Of a stretch of DNA of 64,000 nucleotides, positions 34,057-40,725 are shown one piece after another. Source of the DNA: G963662265 sp963668545 (lineage in GTDB: Bacteria; Spirochaetota; Spirochaetia; CADAEX01); NCBI GenBank assembly GCA_963668545.1, contig OY764868.1, positions 3,410,001 to 3,474,000 of the forward strand, read 5' to 3'. Numbering within the stretch: position 1 is the stretch's first letter; each line of letters opens with the position of its first letter. The notes under the pieces were generated by a model. It was not told where the DNA came from, ran no database searches, and saw nothing but the letters and a program-made list of their open reading frames with translations. Position numbers and translations under genes: made by a program.

Positions 34057-35019
34057 TTATTCACTATGAAATGCCATATTAGTAGGCCAGTCATACTGAT
34101 TAGTCCCTGTTCCGTTTCCTCCATAGACAGTCCATCCTGTTCCTGAAAAATCCTCTATTTTAACAAGCCTGCTGTTAGCAGTATCTACTATATACATAAA
34201 ACTGCTTGAAGAAAGAACAAGCCCCCATGATTCTTTAAATTGATTATCACCAGATCCGTAAGTCCCGAATTCTGTCCAGTTTGTTCCTGTCATATCATCA
34301 AACCGGGCAATTCCCTGATCATCTGTAACAATTATTCTTCCGGATGAATCCAAAAGAACAGACTTGGGGGATGCAAATAGCCCGGCAGAACCGCCGCCTG
34401 CAGAACCGTAAGCTGTCCAGTTTGTGCCGGTCATATCATCAATACTGACTATTCTGTGATTACTTTGGTCTGAAATAAAGATTTTACCGGAACTGTCCTT
34501 AATAATACCGGTAGGATATTGAAACTGATTAACACCGCTTCCGTCACTGCCGAAACTGACCCAGTTTGTCCCGGTCATATCATCAAAACTTACTATTCTG
34601 TCATTATTATAATCTGTTACATAAATCTTATCGCTTGAATCTATAAAAATATATCTTACCTGGCTGAATTCATTGACTCCTGAGCCGTCAGGACCGAATT
34701 CTGTCCAACCGGAACCTGTAAAATCATCAACCCGTATAATATAAGGAGGCAAATGCTTCCCAATATACATTCTGCCCTGACTGTCAAATGCAATTCCACA
34801 CGGCCCACTCATCGGCGTACTTCCATCCGGGCTTTCTGTAAGCTCTGTCCAGCCGTCACCGTTAAGATTTTCCATTCTTATTACACGGTTATTCCCTGTA
34901 TCTGTAACATAAATATAACCTTTTACACCGCCGTCATTACTTCCTGATCCTTCATCACAGCCTGTAAAAAAAATAAAGAGAACAATTAAAATTAATAGAT
35001 TTTCTTTTGACATAAGCAT
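34057..35019 (-). CDS. NHL-repeat lipoprotein
   Basis: A 320-residue exported lipoprotein. The N-terminus (LLILIVLFIFFTGCDE) ends in the lipobox FTGC. The rest is an NHL-type beta-propeller of about six repeats with recurring DMTGTNW, FGSDGSG and DSSGKIFISD units. The repeats are so alike that the DNA itself carries repeated blocks (for example at 34271-34300 and 34421-34450), which suggests recent duplication. Such propellers usually bind proteins or glycans; no enzyme site is seen. AGGTGG precedes the start. It is transcribed toward the lysK terminator region. Confidence 0.85.
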   Translation of the reverse strand: MLMSKENLLILIVLFIFFTGCDEGSGSNDGGVKGYIYVTDTGNNRVIRMENLNGDGWTELTESPDGSTPMSGPCGIAFDSQGRMYIGKHLPPYIIRVDDFTGSGWTEFGPDGSGVNEFSQVRYIFIDSSDKIYVTDYNNDRIVSFDDMTGTNWVSFGSDGSGVNQFQYPTGIIKDSSGKIFISDQSNHRIVSIDDMTGTNWTAYGSAGGGSAGLFASPKSVLLDSSGRIIVTDDQGIARFDDMTGTNWTEFGTYGSGDNQFKESWGLVLSSSSFMYIVDTANSRLVKIEDFSGTGWTVYGGNGTGTNQYDWPTNMAFHSE

Positions 35020-35233
35020 AATTCCACCTTTTCATAAGATTTAAGGTGTTATTAGCAAAATGCAGAATATTTTTTGAGTTTACTTTTTTTTATTGTTAAT
35101 AACAAAATAATTATCCGATGGATATTGCTTCTTGTCAAATTACAGGATTAAAACAGATGTTCATGACCGGGATTCTAACTGAGAAAAACTTGATGCACTG
35201 AAAAATCTGCTTATTCAGCGAGATAGATGCTTC

Positions 35234-35434
35234 TCAATAATTCCTGATTTTCGAATTCTTTAATTCGCAGACAAGCGGAATCAGAAAGAAAATACATGCT
35301 GCAAAAAACACAGCGCTTCCTGCTGTAATAAGCAGATCTCCGGCAAGTATTCCGGAGATAATAAATAAAACTGCACATATCAGGAATAAGAACCAGCCTG
35401 AAAGATGCATAATGATTTCTGTTTTTTTATTCAT
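35234..35434 (-). CDS. Small membrane protein of unknown function
   Basis: About 66 residues with two hydrophobic helices (FLFLICAVLFIISGILAG and LLITAGSAVFFAACIFFLIPL), so an integral inner-membrane protein. I recognise no family. The start is put at the ATG at 35434, because AGGGG lies nine bases upstream; another ATG 21 bases earlier falls before that site. It lies behind the era terminator, so it probably has its own promoter or depends on read-through. Confidence 0.6.
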   Translation of the reverse strand: MNKKTEIIMHLSGWFLFLICAVLFIISGILAGDLLITAGSAVFFAACIFFLIPLVCELKNSKIRNY

Positions 35435-35453
35435 GTAATCATTTCCCCTTAGC

Positions 35454-35485
35454 AAAAAAAAGGAGTCAACACAAACACTAACTCC
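35454..35485 (-). terminator. Terminator behind era
   Basis: On the minus strand GGAGTTA and TGACTCC form a seven-pair stem (one G-U) followed by eight U residues (complement of 35454-35461), about 70 bases after the era stop codon. Confidence 0.75.
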
Positions 35486-35557
35486 CCATAAAAAAATTAA
35501 GCTTCTCTGTTTTCTTAAAACCGCTTTTACTACTTATTTTGCTGAAAACTCTGCGGA

Positions 35558-36487
35558 TTATTTTATCAGCCGGTTTAAAAGCGCGCCTTTCTTCCGCCAG
35601 TTTTTATGTACTTTTACCCTCAGGTCGAGCTGGACAGTGTATGGGAAGATAGATTTAATTTCCCGTTTTGCCGCTATACGGATAGCTTTAATTTTCTCGC
35701 CGCCCTTGCCGATGAGAATACCCTTCTGTGACTCGCTTTCTGCAACAAGAAATGCCCTGACCCAGAGCTTTTCTGTCCCGTCAGGATTGAAGCCCATCTC
35801 TGTATCTGCAATTTCAACATATACACTGTGCGGGATTTCCTCTTTTGTCCTGTTTATAGCTTTTTCCCTGATTATCTCGCAGATACGGAATTCTACATCC
35901 TGGTCAGTGTAGTAGTCAGGGGGATACATCATTTCGCCTTCGGGGGAAAGTTCATAAATCTTATCAAGAAGCTTATCAACACCTTCTCCGGATTTTGCAG
36001 AAACAGAAAAAAATGAAATATCTCTTTTATCATCAGATCCGGATGGAGAAATTCTTTTTCGGAAAAAGTTCTGAAGCGATTCAATAAACTCAAGCTTGTT
36101 TTTTCCCCTCTCTTCAAGAACATCAATTTTATTAAATGCAATTACTATAGAAGAACTGCTTTTTGACAGGAATTCAAGAAGCTTGTTCTCCTCCTCGCCA
36201 AGATCACGGGTAGGATCAACAACATAGAGAATAAGATCTGATTCAGACACTGCATCCTCTGCAACCTCTTTAAGCTGAGTGTTAATTAATTTATCAGAAA
36301 TGTGATAACCGGGTGTGTCAAGAAAGACAAGCTGTCCCCTTTCATCTGTAACAATACCCCGTATTTTATTTCTGGTTGTCTGCGGAGTGGAGGAGACTAT
36401 CGATACCTTGTATCCGCAGATTTTGTTTATAAGTGTCGACTTTCCGGCAGAAGGTCTGCCGGATACTGTAATAAATGCTGATTTCAT
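35558..36487 (-). CDS. era: GTPase Era
   Basis: A GTPase that binds the 3' end of 16S rRNA during 30S assembly. From the ATG at 36487 it has 309 residues. G motifs: G1 GRPSAGKST, G2/switch I with TTRNKIRG, G3 DTPG, G4 NKID. A C-terminal KH domain follows with ILIGKGGEKIKAI. The G1 loop reads PSAGKS rather than the usual PNVGKS, which keeps the P-loop Gly, Lys and Ser. Two earlier in-frame ATGs (36514, 36544) would add residues not found in the family; none of the starts has a strong ribosome binding site. Confidence 0.95.
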   Translation of the reverse strand: MKSAFITVSGRPSAGKSTLINKICGYKVSIVSSTPQTTRNKIRGIVTDERGQLVFLDTPGYHISDKLINTQLKEVAEDAVSESDLILYVVDPTRDLGEEENKLLEFLSKSSSSIVIAFNKIDVLEERGKNKLEFIESLQNFFRKRISPSGSDDKRDISFFSVSAKSGEGVDKLLDKIYELSPEGEMMYPPDYYTDQDVEFRICEIIREKAINRTKEEIPHSVYVEIADTEMGFNPDGTEKLWVRAFLVAESESQKGILIGKGGEKIKAIRIAAKREIKSIFPYTVQLDLRVKVHKNWRKKGALLNRLIK

Positions 36488-36590
36488 AATCAGTTGATAA
36501 CCTATTTGTTCCATTAAATCAATAAACCGCGCTGTTCCGGGCATAATTTATGAAGAAAAGGCCACTGCAGAGCTAAATTGCTGGTGATTT

Positions 36591-36710
36591 CATCCATGAA
36601 TATCCCGAATTATTGTCCATCCATGTTATTGCTACCGGCCCTTATGCCATCCCTGGCGAGGCCAGTATCACCTGTACCTGCGGCCCAGGCGCAGGTGTTT
36701 TACATCCATG
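36591..36710. repeat. GC-rich intergenic element with repeated CATCCATG
   Basis: CATCCATG occurs at 36591, 36618 and 36703, and a near copy CATCCCTG at 36648. Between them lie two inverted repeats: CTGGC/GCCAG (36653-36665) and CACCTG/CAGGTG (36669-36697). The element is clearly richer in G and C than its surroundings. It looks like a REP-like or non-autonomous repeat, but only one copy is in the window. Confidence 0.5.
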
Positions 36711-36711
36711 T

Positions 36712-36740
36712 AAAAAAAAGCCGGCATGATTACCGGCTTT
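36712..36740 (-). terminator. Intrinsic terminator without an assigned protein gene
   Basis: AAAGCCGG (36717-36724) and CCGGCTTT (36733-36740) form an 8-bp stem; on the minus strand it is followed by eight U residues. No minus-strand protein gene ends here; it would end the candidate RNA starting near 36930. Confidence 0.75.
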
Positions 36741-36930
36741 AGAAAGCTGACAGAATAAAAGCTGAACAGCTTTGCACTCTCTTAAAAGCTATGTTCTTCC
36801 ATAGCTAAGAAACTCAATTATCTTATATGAACCCGGGTTTCCCGGGATTTTATGTATGGCGGTTTCATATCCCCTTTCTCCAAAAAAATTTCTTATAGAT
36901 TTTGGATTAAGTTCGTAAAACTTATCTATA
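36712..36930 (-). ncRNA. Candidate structured small RNA (or short leader-type mRNA)
   Basis: On the minus strand a promoter (36964-36936) and a terminator (36740-36712) frame about 215 bases. In order the transcript can form TAAGTT/AACTTA, ATATGAA/TTCATAT enclosing a CCCGGG pair, AGCTATG/CATAGCT, AAGCTG/CAGCTT, and the terminator stem. It also holds a 16-codon frame (36868-36818, MKPPYIKSRETRVHIR) behind GGAGAAAGGGG, whose ATG lies inside the second stem. I recognise no known RNA family; it is not 6S RNA, tmRNA or RNase P RNA by any signature I can find. Confidence 0.45.
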
Positions 36931-36935
36931 TCTAA

Positions 36936-36964
36936 AATTTACGTAATAAAGATATATTTGTCAA
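36936..36964 (-). promoter_or_regulatory. Promoter of the candidate structured RNA
   Basis: On the minus strand TTGACA (36964-36959) and TAAATT (36941-36936) are 17 bases apart, the same hexamers and spacing as before rpoN. Confidence 0.55.
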
Positions 36965-37149
36965 ATTTTTAATGATTATTTTTTTATTTTCTGTATGGAA
37001 CAGGGAAGACATGATAAAGGACAAATCAGTCTTGCTGTGGAAAAATATTTTCATCCTGCCTAAAAAAACATGGTCATTAAATCTTCCATAAGTTATATTT
37101 ATTGACAAGAGATAAAACACATGATAAACACCAGACAAGGAAAATGACA

Positions 37150-37743
37150 ATGGAAAAAGAAATATTATTTGAAGACGAAGAAAAGAAAGATGAAGAAGAA
37201 AAAAAGCAGAGCCCCTATGAAATACTGCTGAAAACCAGAACAATCCTTCTTTCAGGTGAAGTTAATAAAAAACTTGCTGAAAAAGTTATTTCACAGCTGC
37301 TTCTTCTTGAAGCGGAAAACGATGAACCGATTAAAGTTATGATAGATTCCCCCGGCGGAGATGTTGATGCAGGTTATGCAATTTTTGATATGATCAGATT
37401 TATTAAACCGGATGTTTATACAATCGGAATGGGACTTGTTGCAAGTGCAGGAGCCCTTATACTTCTTGCAGCACCAAGGGAAAGAAGGCTTGCACTTCCA
37501 AACTCTCATTACCTCATTCATCAGCCTTTAAGCGGTATCCGGGGGGTTGCAACAGAAATTGAAATACATGCAAAGGAAATTGAAAAAGCAAGAAACAAAA
37601 TAAACAGGCTTATTTCAGAGGAAACCGGAAAAGCTCTGAAACAGGTTGAAAAAGATACCGACAGGGATTACTGGTTGAATGCGGAGGAATCCCTTGATTA
37701 CGGTCTTGTCTCAAGAATAATTTCCAGAAGGGAGGAACTTTAA
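37150..37743 (+). CDS. clpP: ATP-dependent Clp protease proteolytic subunit ClpP
   Basis: The serine protease chamber of the Clp complexes. The catalytic Ser is in LVASAGALIL, the His in NSHYLIHQPL and the Asp in EKDTDRDYWL, all in family order; IDSPGGDVDAG is also conserved. The N-terminus carries an unusually charged, Glu/Lys-rich segment (EDEEKKDEEEKK) before the usual start of the fold. I put the start at the ATG at 37150, because AAGG at 37137-37140 is nine bases upstream; an ATG at 37144 is only three bases from it. Stop and next gene purC are two bases apart. No ClpX/ClpA gene is nearby. Confidence 0.93.
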   Translation: MEKEILFEDEEKKDEEEKKQSPYEILLKTRTILLSGEVNKKLAEKVISQLLLLEAENDEPIKVMIDSPGGDVDAGYAIFDMIRFIKPDVYTIGMGLVASAGALILLAAPRERRLALPNSHYLIHQPLSGIRGVATEIEIHAKEIEKARNKINRLISEETGKALKQVEKDTDRDYWLNAEESLDYGLVSRIISRREEL

Positions 37744-37745
37744 AA

Positions 37746-38696
37746 ATGACAGACAGGTTTATCAGGGAAAACCTTGATAAAACATTTTACGGTATTGAAG
37801 AAAAGGATGTTCCCGCAGGGACGAAGCTTTTCAAAGGGAAGGTAAGGGATACAATTGATCTTGGAAATGAAATGCTGATTATTACATCTGACAGGATTTC
37901 AGCTTTTGACAGGATTTTGTCAACAATCCCTTTCAAGGGTGAAGTTCTAAACAAAATGGCACTCTACTGGTTTGATAAAACCAGAGATATTATCAGAAAC
38001 CATATTTCAAAAGTAGTTTCTGCAAGAACGATCCTTGTGAAAAAATGTGAAGTTCTGCCTGTGGAAGTAATAGTAAGAGGATATCTTACCGGTTCTGCAT
38101 GGAGAGATTATTCTTCAGGAAAAGATGTCTCAGGAATCAAGCTCCCTGAAGGAATGAAATTCAACCAGAAATTTGATAAACCGCTGCTCACCCCCTCAAC
38201 AAAGGCGGAATTCGGAGAGCATGACCAGCCTATTTCTTCTGAAGAAATTGTCAAAACAGGTCTTGTGGAAGAAAAGATCTGGAAACAGGTTGAAGAAGCA
38301 GCTTTTGCCCTCTTTAAAAGGGGAACAGAACTTGCGGCCAAACAGGGACTCATTCTTGTTGATACAAAATATGAATTCGGTCTCCTGAACGGAGAGCTGG
38401 TTCTTGTTGATGAAGTTCACACTCCTGATTCAAGCCGCTTCTGGTATGCCTCTTCATACAGTGAACTTTACAATGCCGGTGAAAAACAGAAACAGCTTGA
38501 CAAGGAATTCTTCAGGCAGTGGCTGATAGAACGGGGTTATATGGGTGACGGAGAGTGTCCTGAAATAACAGAAGAAGTAAGAGTGGAAATTGCAAAAAGA
38601 TATATAGATTCCTATGAAAATATAAGCGGAGAAAAACTTGCGGCAGAGTCATTTGATTCTGAAGCGGAAAAGAGAGAAATCCAGTCATATTTATAA
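37746..38696 (+). CDS. purC: Phosphoribosylaminoimidazole-succinocarboxamide synthase
   Basis: Joins aspartate to CAIR in purine synthesis. At 316 residues it is the longer form of the enzyme (as in eukaryotic-type and some bacterial SAICAR synthases). Motifs: GKVRDTIDLGNEMLIITSDRISAFD near residues 29-55, with EVIVRGYLTGSAW and the late LVDEVHTPDSSRFW. The ribosome binding site GGAGGA lies in the last codons of clpP, so the two are translated from one mRNA. No other purine gene is in the window. Confidence 0.97.
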   Translation: MTDRFIRENLDKTFYGIEEKDVPAGTKLFKGKVRDTIDLGNEMLIITSDRISAFDRILSTIPFKGEVLNKMALYWFDKTRDIIRNHISKVVSARTILVKKCEVLPVEVIVRGYLTGSAWRDYSSGKDVSGIKLPEGMKFNQKFDKPLLTPSTKAEFGEHDQPISSEEIVKTGLVEEKIWKQVEEAAFALFKRGTELAAKQGLILVDTKYEFGLLNGELVLVDEVHTPDSSRFWYASSYSELYNAGEKQKQLDKEFFRQWLIERGYMGDGECPEITEEVRVEIAKRYIDSYENISGEKLAAESFDSEAEKREIQSYL

Positions 38697-38774
38697 CAGG
38701 ACTGGAATCTTTTTATACCAGAATTAGGCAGAAAGGTTTCATATCCATAACACCTGAAATAAAGGAGAAACGGT

Positions 38775-39821
38775 ATGATAAAAAATCTTTCCGCCTTTTT
38801 TTTACTTATTTCAATAATCCTTTTGACAGCATCAAGATGTATCTGTTTTCAGGAAGAGGAGATTCCAGAAGAAATATCTGTTGTAACCTGGAATGTATGC
38901 AACCTGTTCGACAGCAGTGATGACGGAACAGAGTATGCCGAATATGATCCATCGGGAGGAACCTGGAACAGGGACCTTTATCTTACCCGGCTGAACAACA
39001 CTGCAGCGGTTATCAGTTCAATTCAGAAAAGGGATATTATCCTGCTTCAGGAGATAGAAAACAGAAAAATACTTGAGGATCTTGCAGAAATAATGAAGAA
39101 GGATAACTACCGCTACATTGCAGCTGCGGAGAAAGGAGAGGCAGCAGTAACAACAGGACTATTAAGCAGCTTTCCTCTTGAGGAAGTCAGGAACCATGCA
39201 ATAGCCTCCACTGACAGCAGTTTTCTGAGACCGGTTTTTGAAGTAAAAATTTCTATCGGGGACAACATGCTTCATATATTCAACAACCACTGGAAATCAA
39301 AGCTTGGAGGAGCTGAAAACACAGAAAACGAGAGAAGACTTGCAGCTTCTGTTATAACACGGAGAATATCTGAAATACTGGAAAATGATCCCGGAGCAGA
39401 GATAATCATAGCAGGTGATCTCAATGAAAACATTGATGAATATGAAAGAACAGGGAAACAATATTATACAGCAATTTTTCCGGAATCAAGCCATGATGAG
39501 AGCAGCCCGGACAACCTTGTTTTCTATACATATAATATAGATGAAACAGGTCTGTCAGGAAAAAGGAATATTTTTTTTTCAGTATGGGGCAGTTTAAATA
39601 ATGGAAGTTATTACTACAGAAACTGCTGGGAAACAATAGATCATTTTTTCATAAACAGGAATCTGCTTGATAATGAGAAATTCAGATACATATCCTGCAC
39701 TGTTCATTCAAAACCGTTTTTCACTGACAAAAACAATATCCCTGTAAGATGGGAAAACTTCCGCGGATCAGGATACTCAGACCATCTGCCGCTTGTTCTG
39801 AATCTAAGACTGTCAGAATAA
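38775..39821 (+). CDS. Exported endonuclease/exonuclease/phosphatase-family protein
   Basis: A 348-residue protein with a signal peptide (FFLLISIILLTASRC) and the DNase I-like fold. The conserved stations are visible: TWNVCNLF (Asn), LLQEIEN (catalytic Glu), NHWKSK (His), IAGDLNEN (Asp and Asn) and SDHLPLVL (final Asp-His). It should be an active metal-dependent phosphodiesterase outside the cytoplasm. Nucleic acid is one possible substrate; phospholipids or inositol phosphates are alternatives. The Cys at the end of the signal (TASRC) could be a weak lipobox. AAAGGAG precedes the ATG. It overlaps the HAD gene end by nine bases, convergently. Confidence 0.85.
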   Translation: MIKNLSAFFLLISIILLTASRCICFQEEEIPEEISVVTWNVCNLFDSSDDGTEYAEYDPSGGTWNRDLYLTRLNNTAAVISSIQKRDIILLQEIENRKILEDLAEIMKKDNYRYIAAAEKGEAAVTTGLLSSFPLEEVRNHAIASTDSSFLRPVFEVKISIGDNMLHIFNNHWKSKLGGAENTENERRLAASVITRRISEILENDPGAEIIIAGDLNENIDEYERTGKQYYTAIFPESSHDESSPDNLVFYTYNIDETGLSGKRNIFFSVWGSLNNGSYYYRNCWETIDHFFINRNLLDNEKFRYISCTVHSKPFFTDKNNIPVRWENFRGSGYSDHLPLVLNLRLSE

Positions 39822-40487
39822 AAGGTTTCTCAGATCATCCACTTTTTCAAGATAAAAATCACAGTTATCAGTCATATAGTTCCTTATTTCACTGATATCA
39901 TAGCTCCATCCTGCCGCCGCGATCTCAACACCGGCCCTCTTTCCCATTATTACTCCCGGTTTCAGATCATCAAGGATTACAGCCTCTTCCTTATCAAGAG
40001 AAAGACGTGACAGTCCTTCAATTACAGGATAGGGATCCGGTTTACGTCTGGTCTCATCATATGTCCAGCCGAATATAATATCAGGGGTATAATCAAGACC
40101 TGTTATTCTGCTGTTTTCAAGGTAATCCCTTTTAATGAGGTCCTCCTCTGAATGGGAAACAACAACAACCTTCCCTCCCCTGTTTCTGTATTCAATAAGT
40201 ATTTCAACAAGCCCGGGAAAGAATTCAGGAATGATATTCTCTGTATATCTTCTCCAGATTCTGTATTCCTCTTTGATTTCATTCTGGTCCATACCAAGCT
40301 CGCCAGTCAGATATTCCATAATACCGGGATCAAAATTCTTGAGAAACCACTGGTTGAGGGAAGGAACAGGGAAATCCGGCCTCATTTTCTCCATGATTTC
40401 AAGATGCGCCTGAAAATGGATTTCGGGGGTACTGTTTACCGAAGTATCATCATGATCAAGAAAAAGGCATTTATATTTTAACGACAT
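39813..40487 (-). CDS. HAD-family hydrolase
   Basis: A haloacid dehalogenase-type phosphatase of 224 residues. Motif I is LDHDDTSVN (the usual DxD as DHD), motif II is VVVVSHSEE (Ser), motif III includes the Lys of RRKPDPYP, and motif IV is AVILDDLKPG. With its helical cap it resembles phosphoglycolate phosphatase or beta-phosphoglucomutase types; substrate unknown. There is no Shine-Dalgarno sequence; the promoter at 40494-40522 ends six bases before the ATG, suggesting a leaderless mRNA. Confidence 0.88.
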   Translation of the reverse strand: MSLKYKCLFLDHDDTSVNSTPEIHFQAHLEIMEKMRPDFPVPSLNQWFLKNFDPGIMEYLTGELGMDQNEIKEEYRIWRRYTENIIPEFFPGLVEILIEYRNRGGKVVVVSHSEEDLIKRDYLENSRITGLDYTPDIIFGWTYDETRRKPDPYPVIEGLSRLSLDKEEAVILDDLKPGVIMGKRAGVEIAAAGWSYDISEIRNYMTDNCDFYLEKVDDLRNLLF

Positions 40488-40493
40488 TTTTAT

Positions 40494-40522
40494 AATTTAC
40501 AGAATATATTATCTTATTTCAA
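40494..40522 (-). promoter_or_regulatory. Promoter of the HAD gene, next to its ATG
   Basis: On the minus strand TTGAAA (40522-40517), 17 bases, then TAAATT (40499-40494). Six bases follow before the ATG at 40487. Confidence 0.55.
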
Positions 40523-40665
40523 TATTGATTATTTCAGGAATTTTTTTATGGAAACCCTGTACATGAATGAAAAATATGTGATAACAGTGTAATATAATTT
40601 ATTCAATAACTGTTTCTCATAAATTTGACAATGTTTCATATATTATTTATATCGTTTATTACTTG

Positions 40666-40694
40666 TTGATAACAAAAAGTTTATAGATTATACT
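40666..40694 (+). promoter_or_regulatory. Sigma-70-like promoter of the chemoreceptor gene
   Basis: TTGATA at 40666-40671 and TATACT at 40689-40694 have a 17-base spacer, with the predicted start about 25 bases before the ATG. A second, weaker pair (TTGACA at 40625-40630, TATATC at 40648-40653) lies upstream. I see no sigma-28 type chemotaxis promoter. Confidence 0.65.
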
Positions 40695-40725
40695 TTTTAA
40701 ACTCATTGGAGAAGGAAGGGGTTTT

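Larger units (their letters stand above)
36488..37149. other. Gene-free region between era and clpP
   Basis: Over 600 bases with no supported protein gene. The era-proximal part has a GC-rich repeat-like element (36591-36710). The middle holds a candidate minus-strand structured RNA (36712-36930) with its own promoter and terminator. The clpP-proximal part is AT-rich, with TTGACA at 37102-37107 but no good -10 box at the right distance. Confidence 0.7.

Noticed and set aside
36712..36930. 6S RNA, tmRNA or RNase P RNA as identity of the candidate RNA
   Set aside because: The 5' and 3' ends do not pair as in 6S RNA, there is no tRNA-like end or tag frame as in tmRNA, and no RNase P core motifs.
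37102..37130. Promoter of clpP from TTGACA at 37102
   Set aside because: No acceptable -10 box at 16-18 bases (TAAACA at 17 has only three matches), so I did not list it.
36932..37243. Minus-strand frame of 103 residues upstream of and antisense to clpP
   Set aside because: Rich in Phe and Leu from antisense A-rich coding DNA, no ribosome binding site, overlaps the well-supported clpP start.
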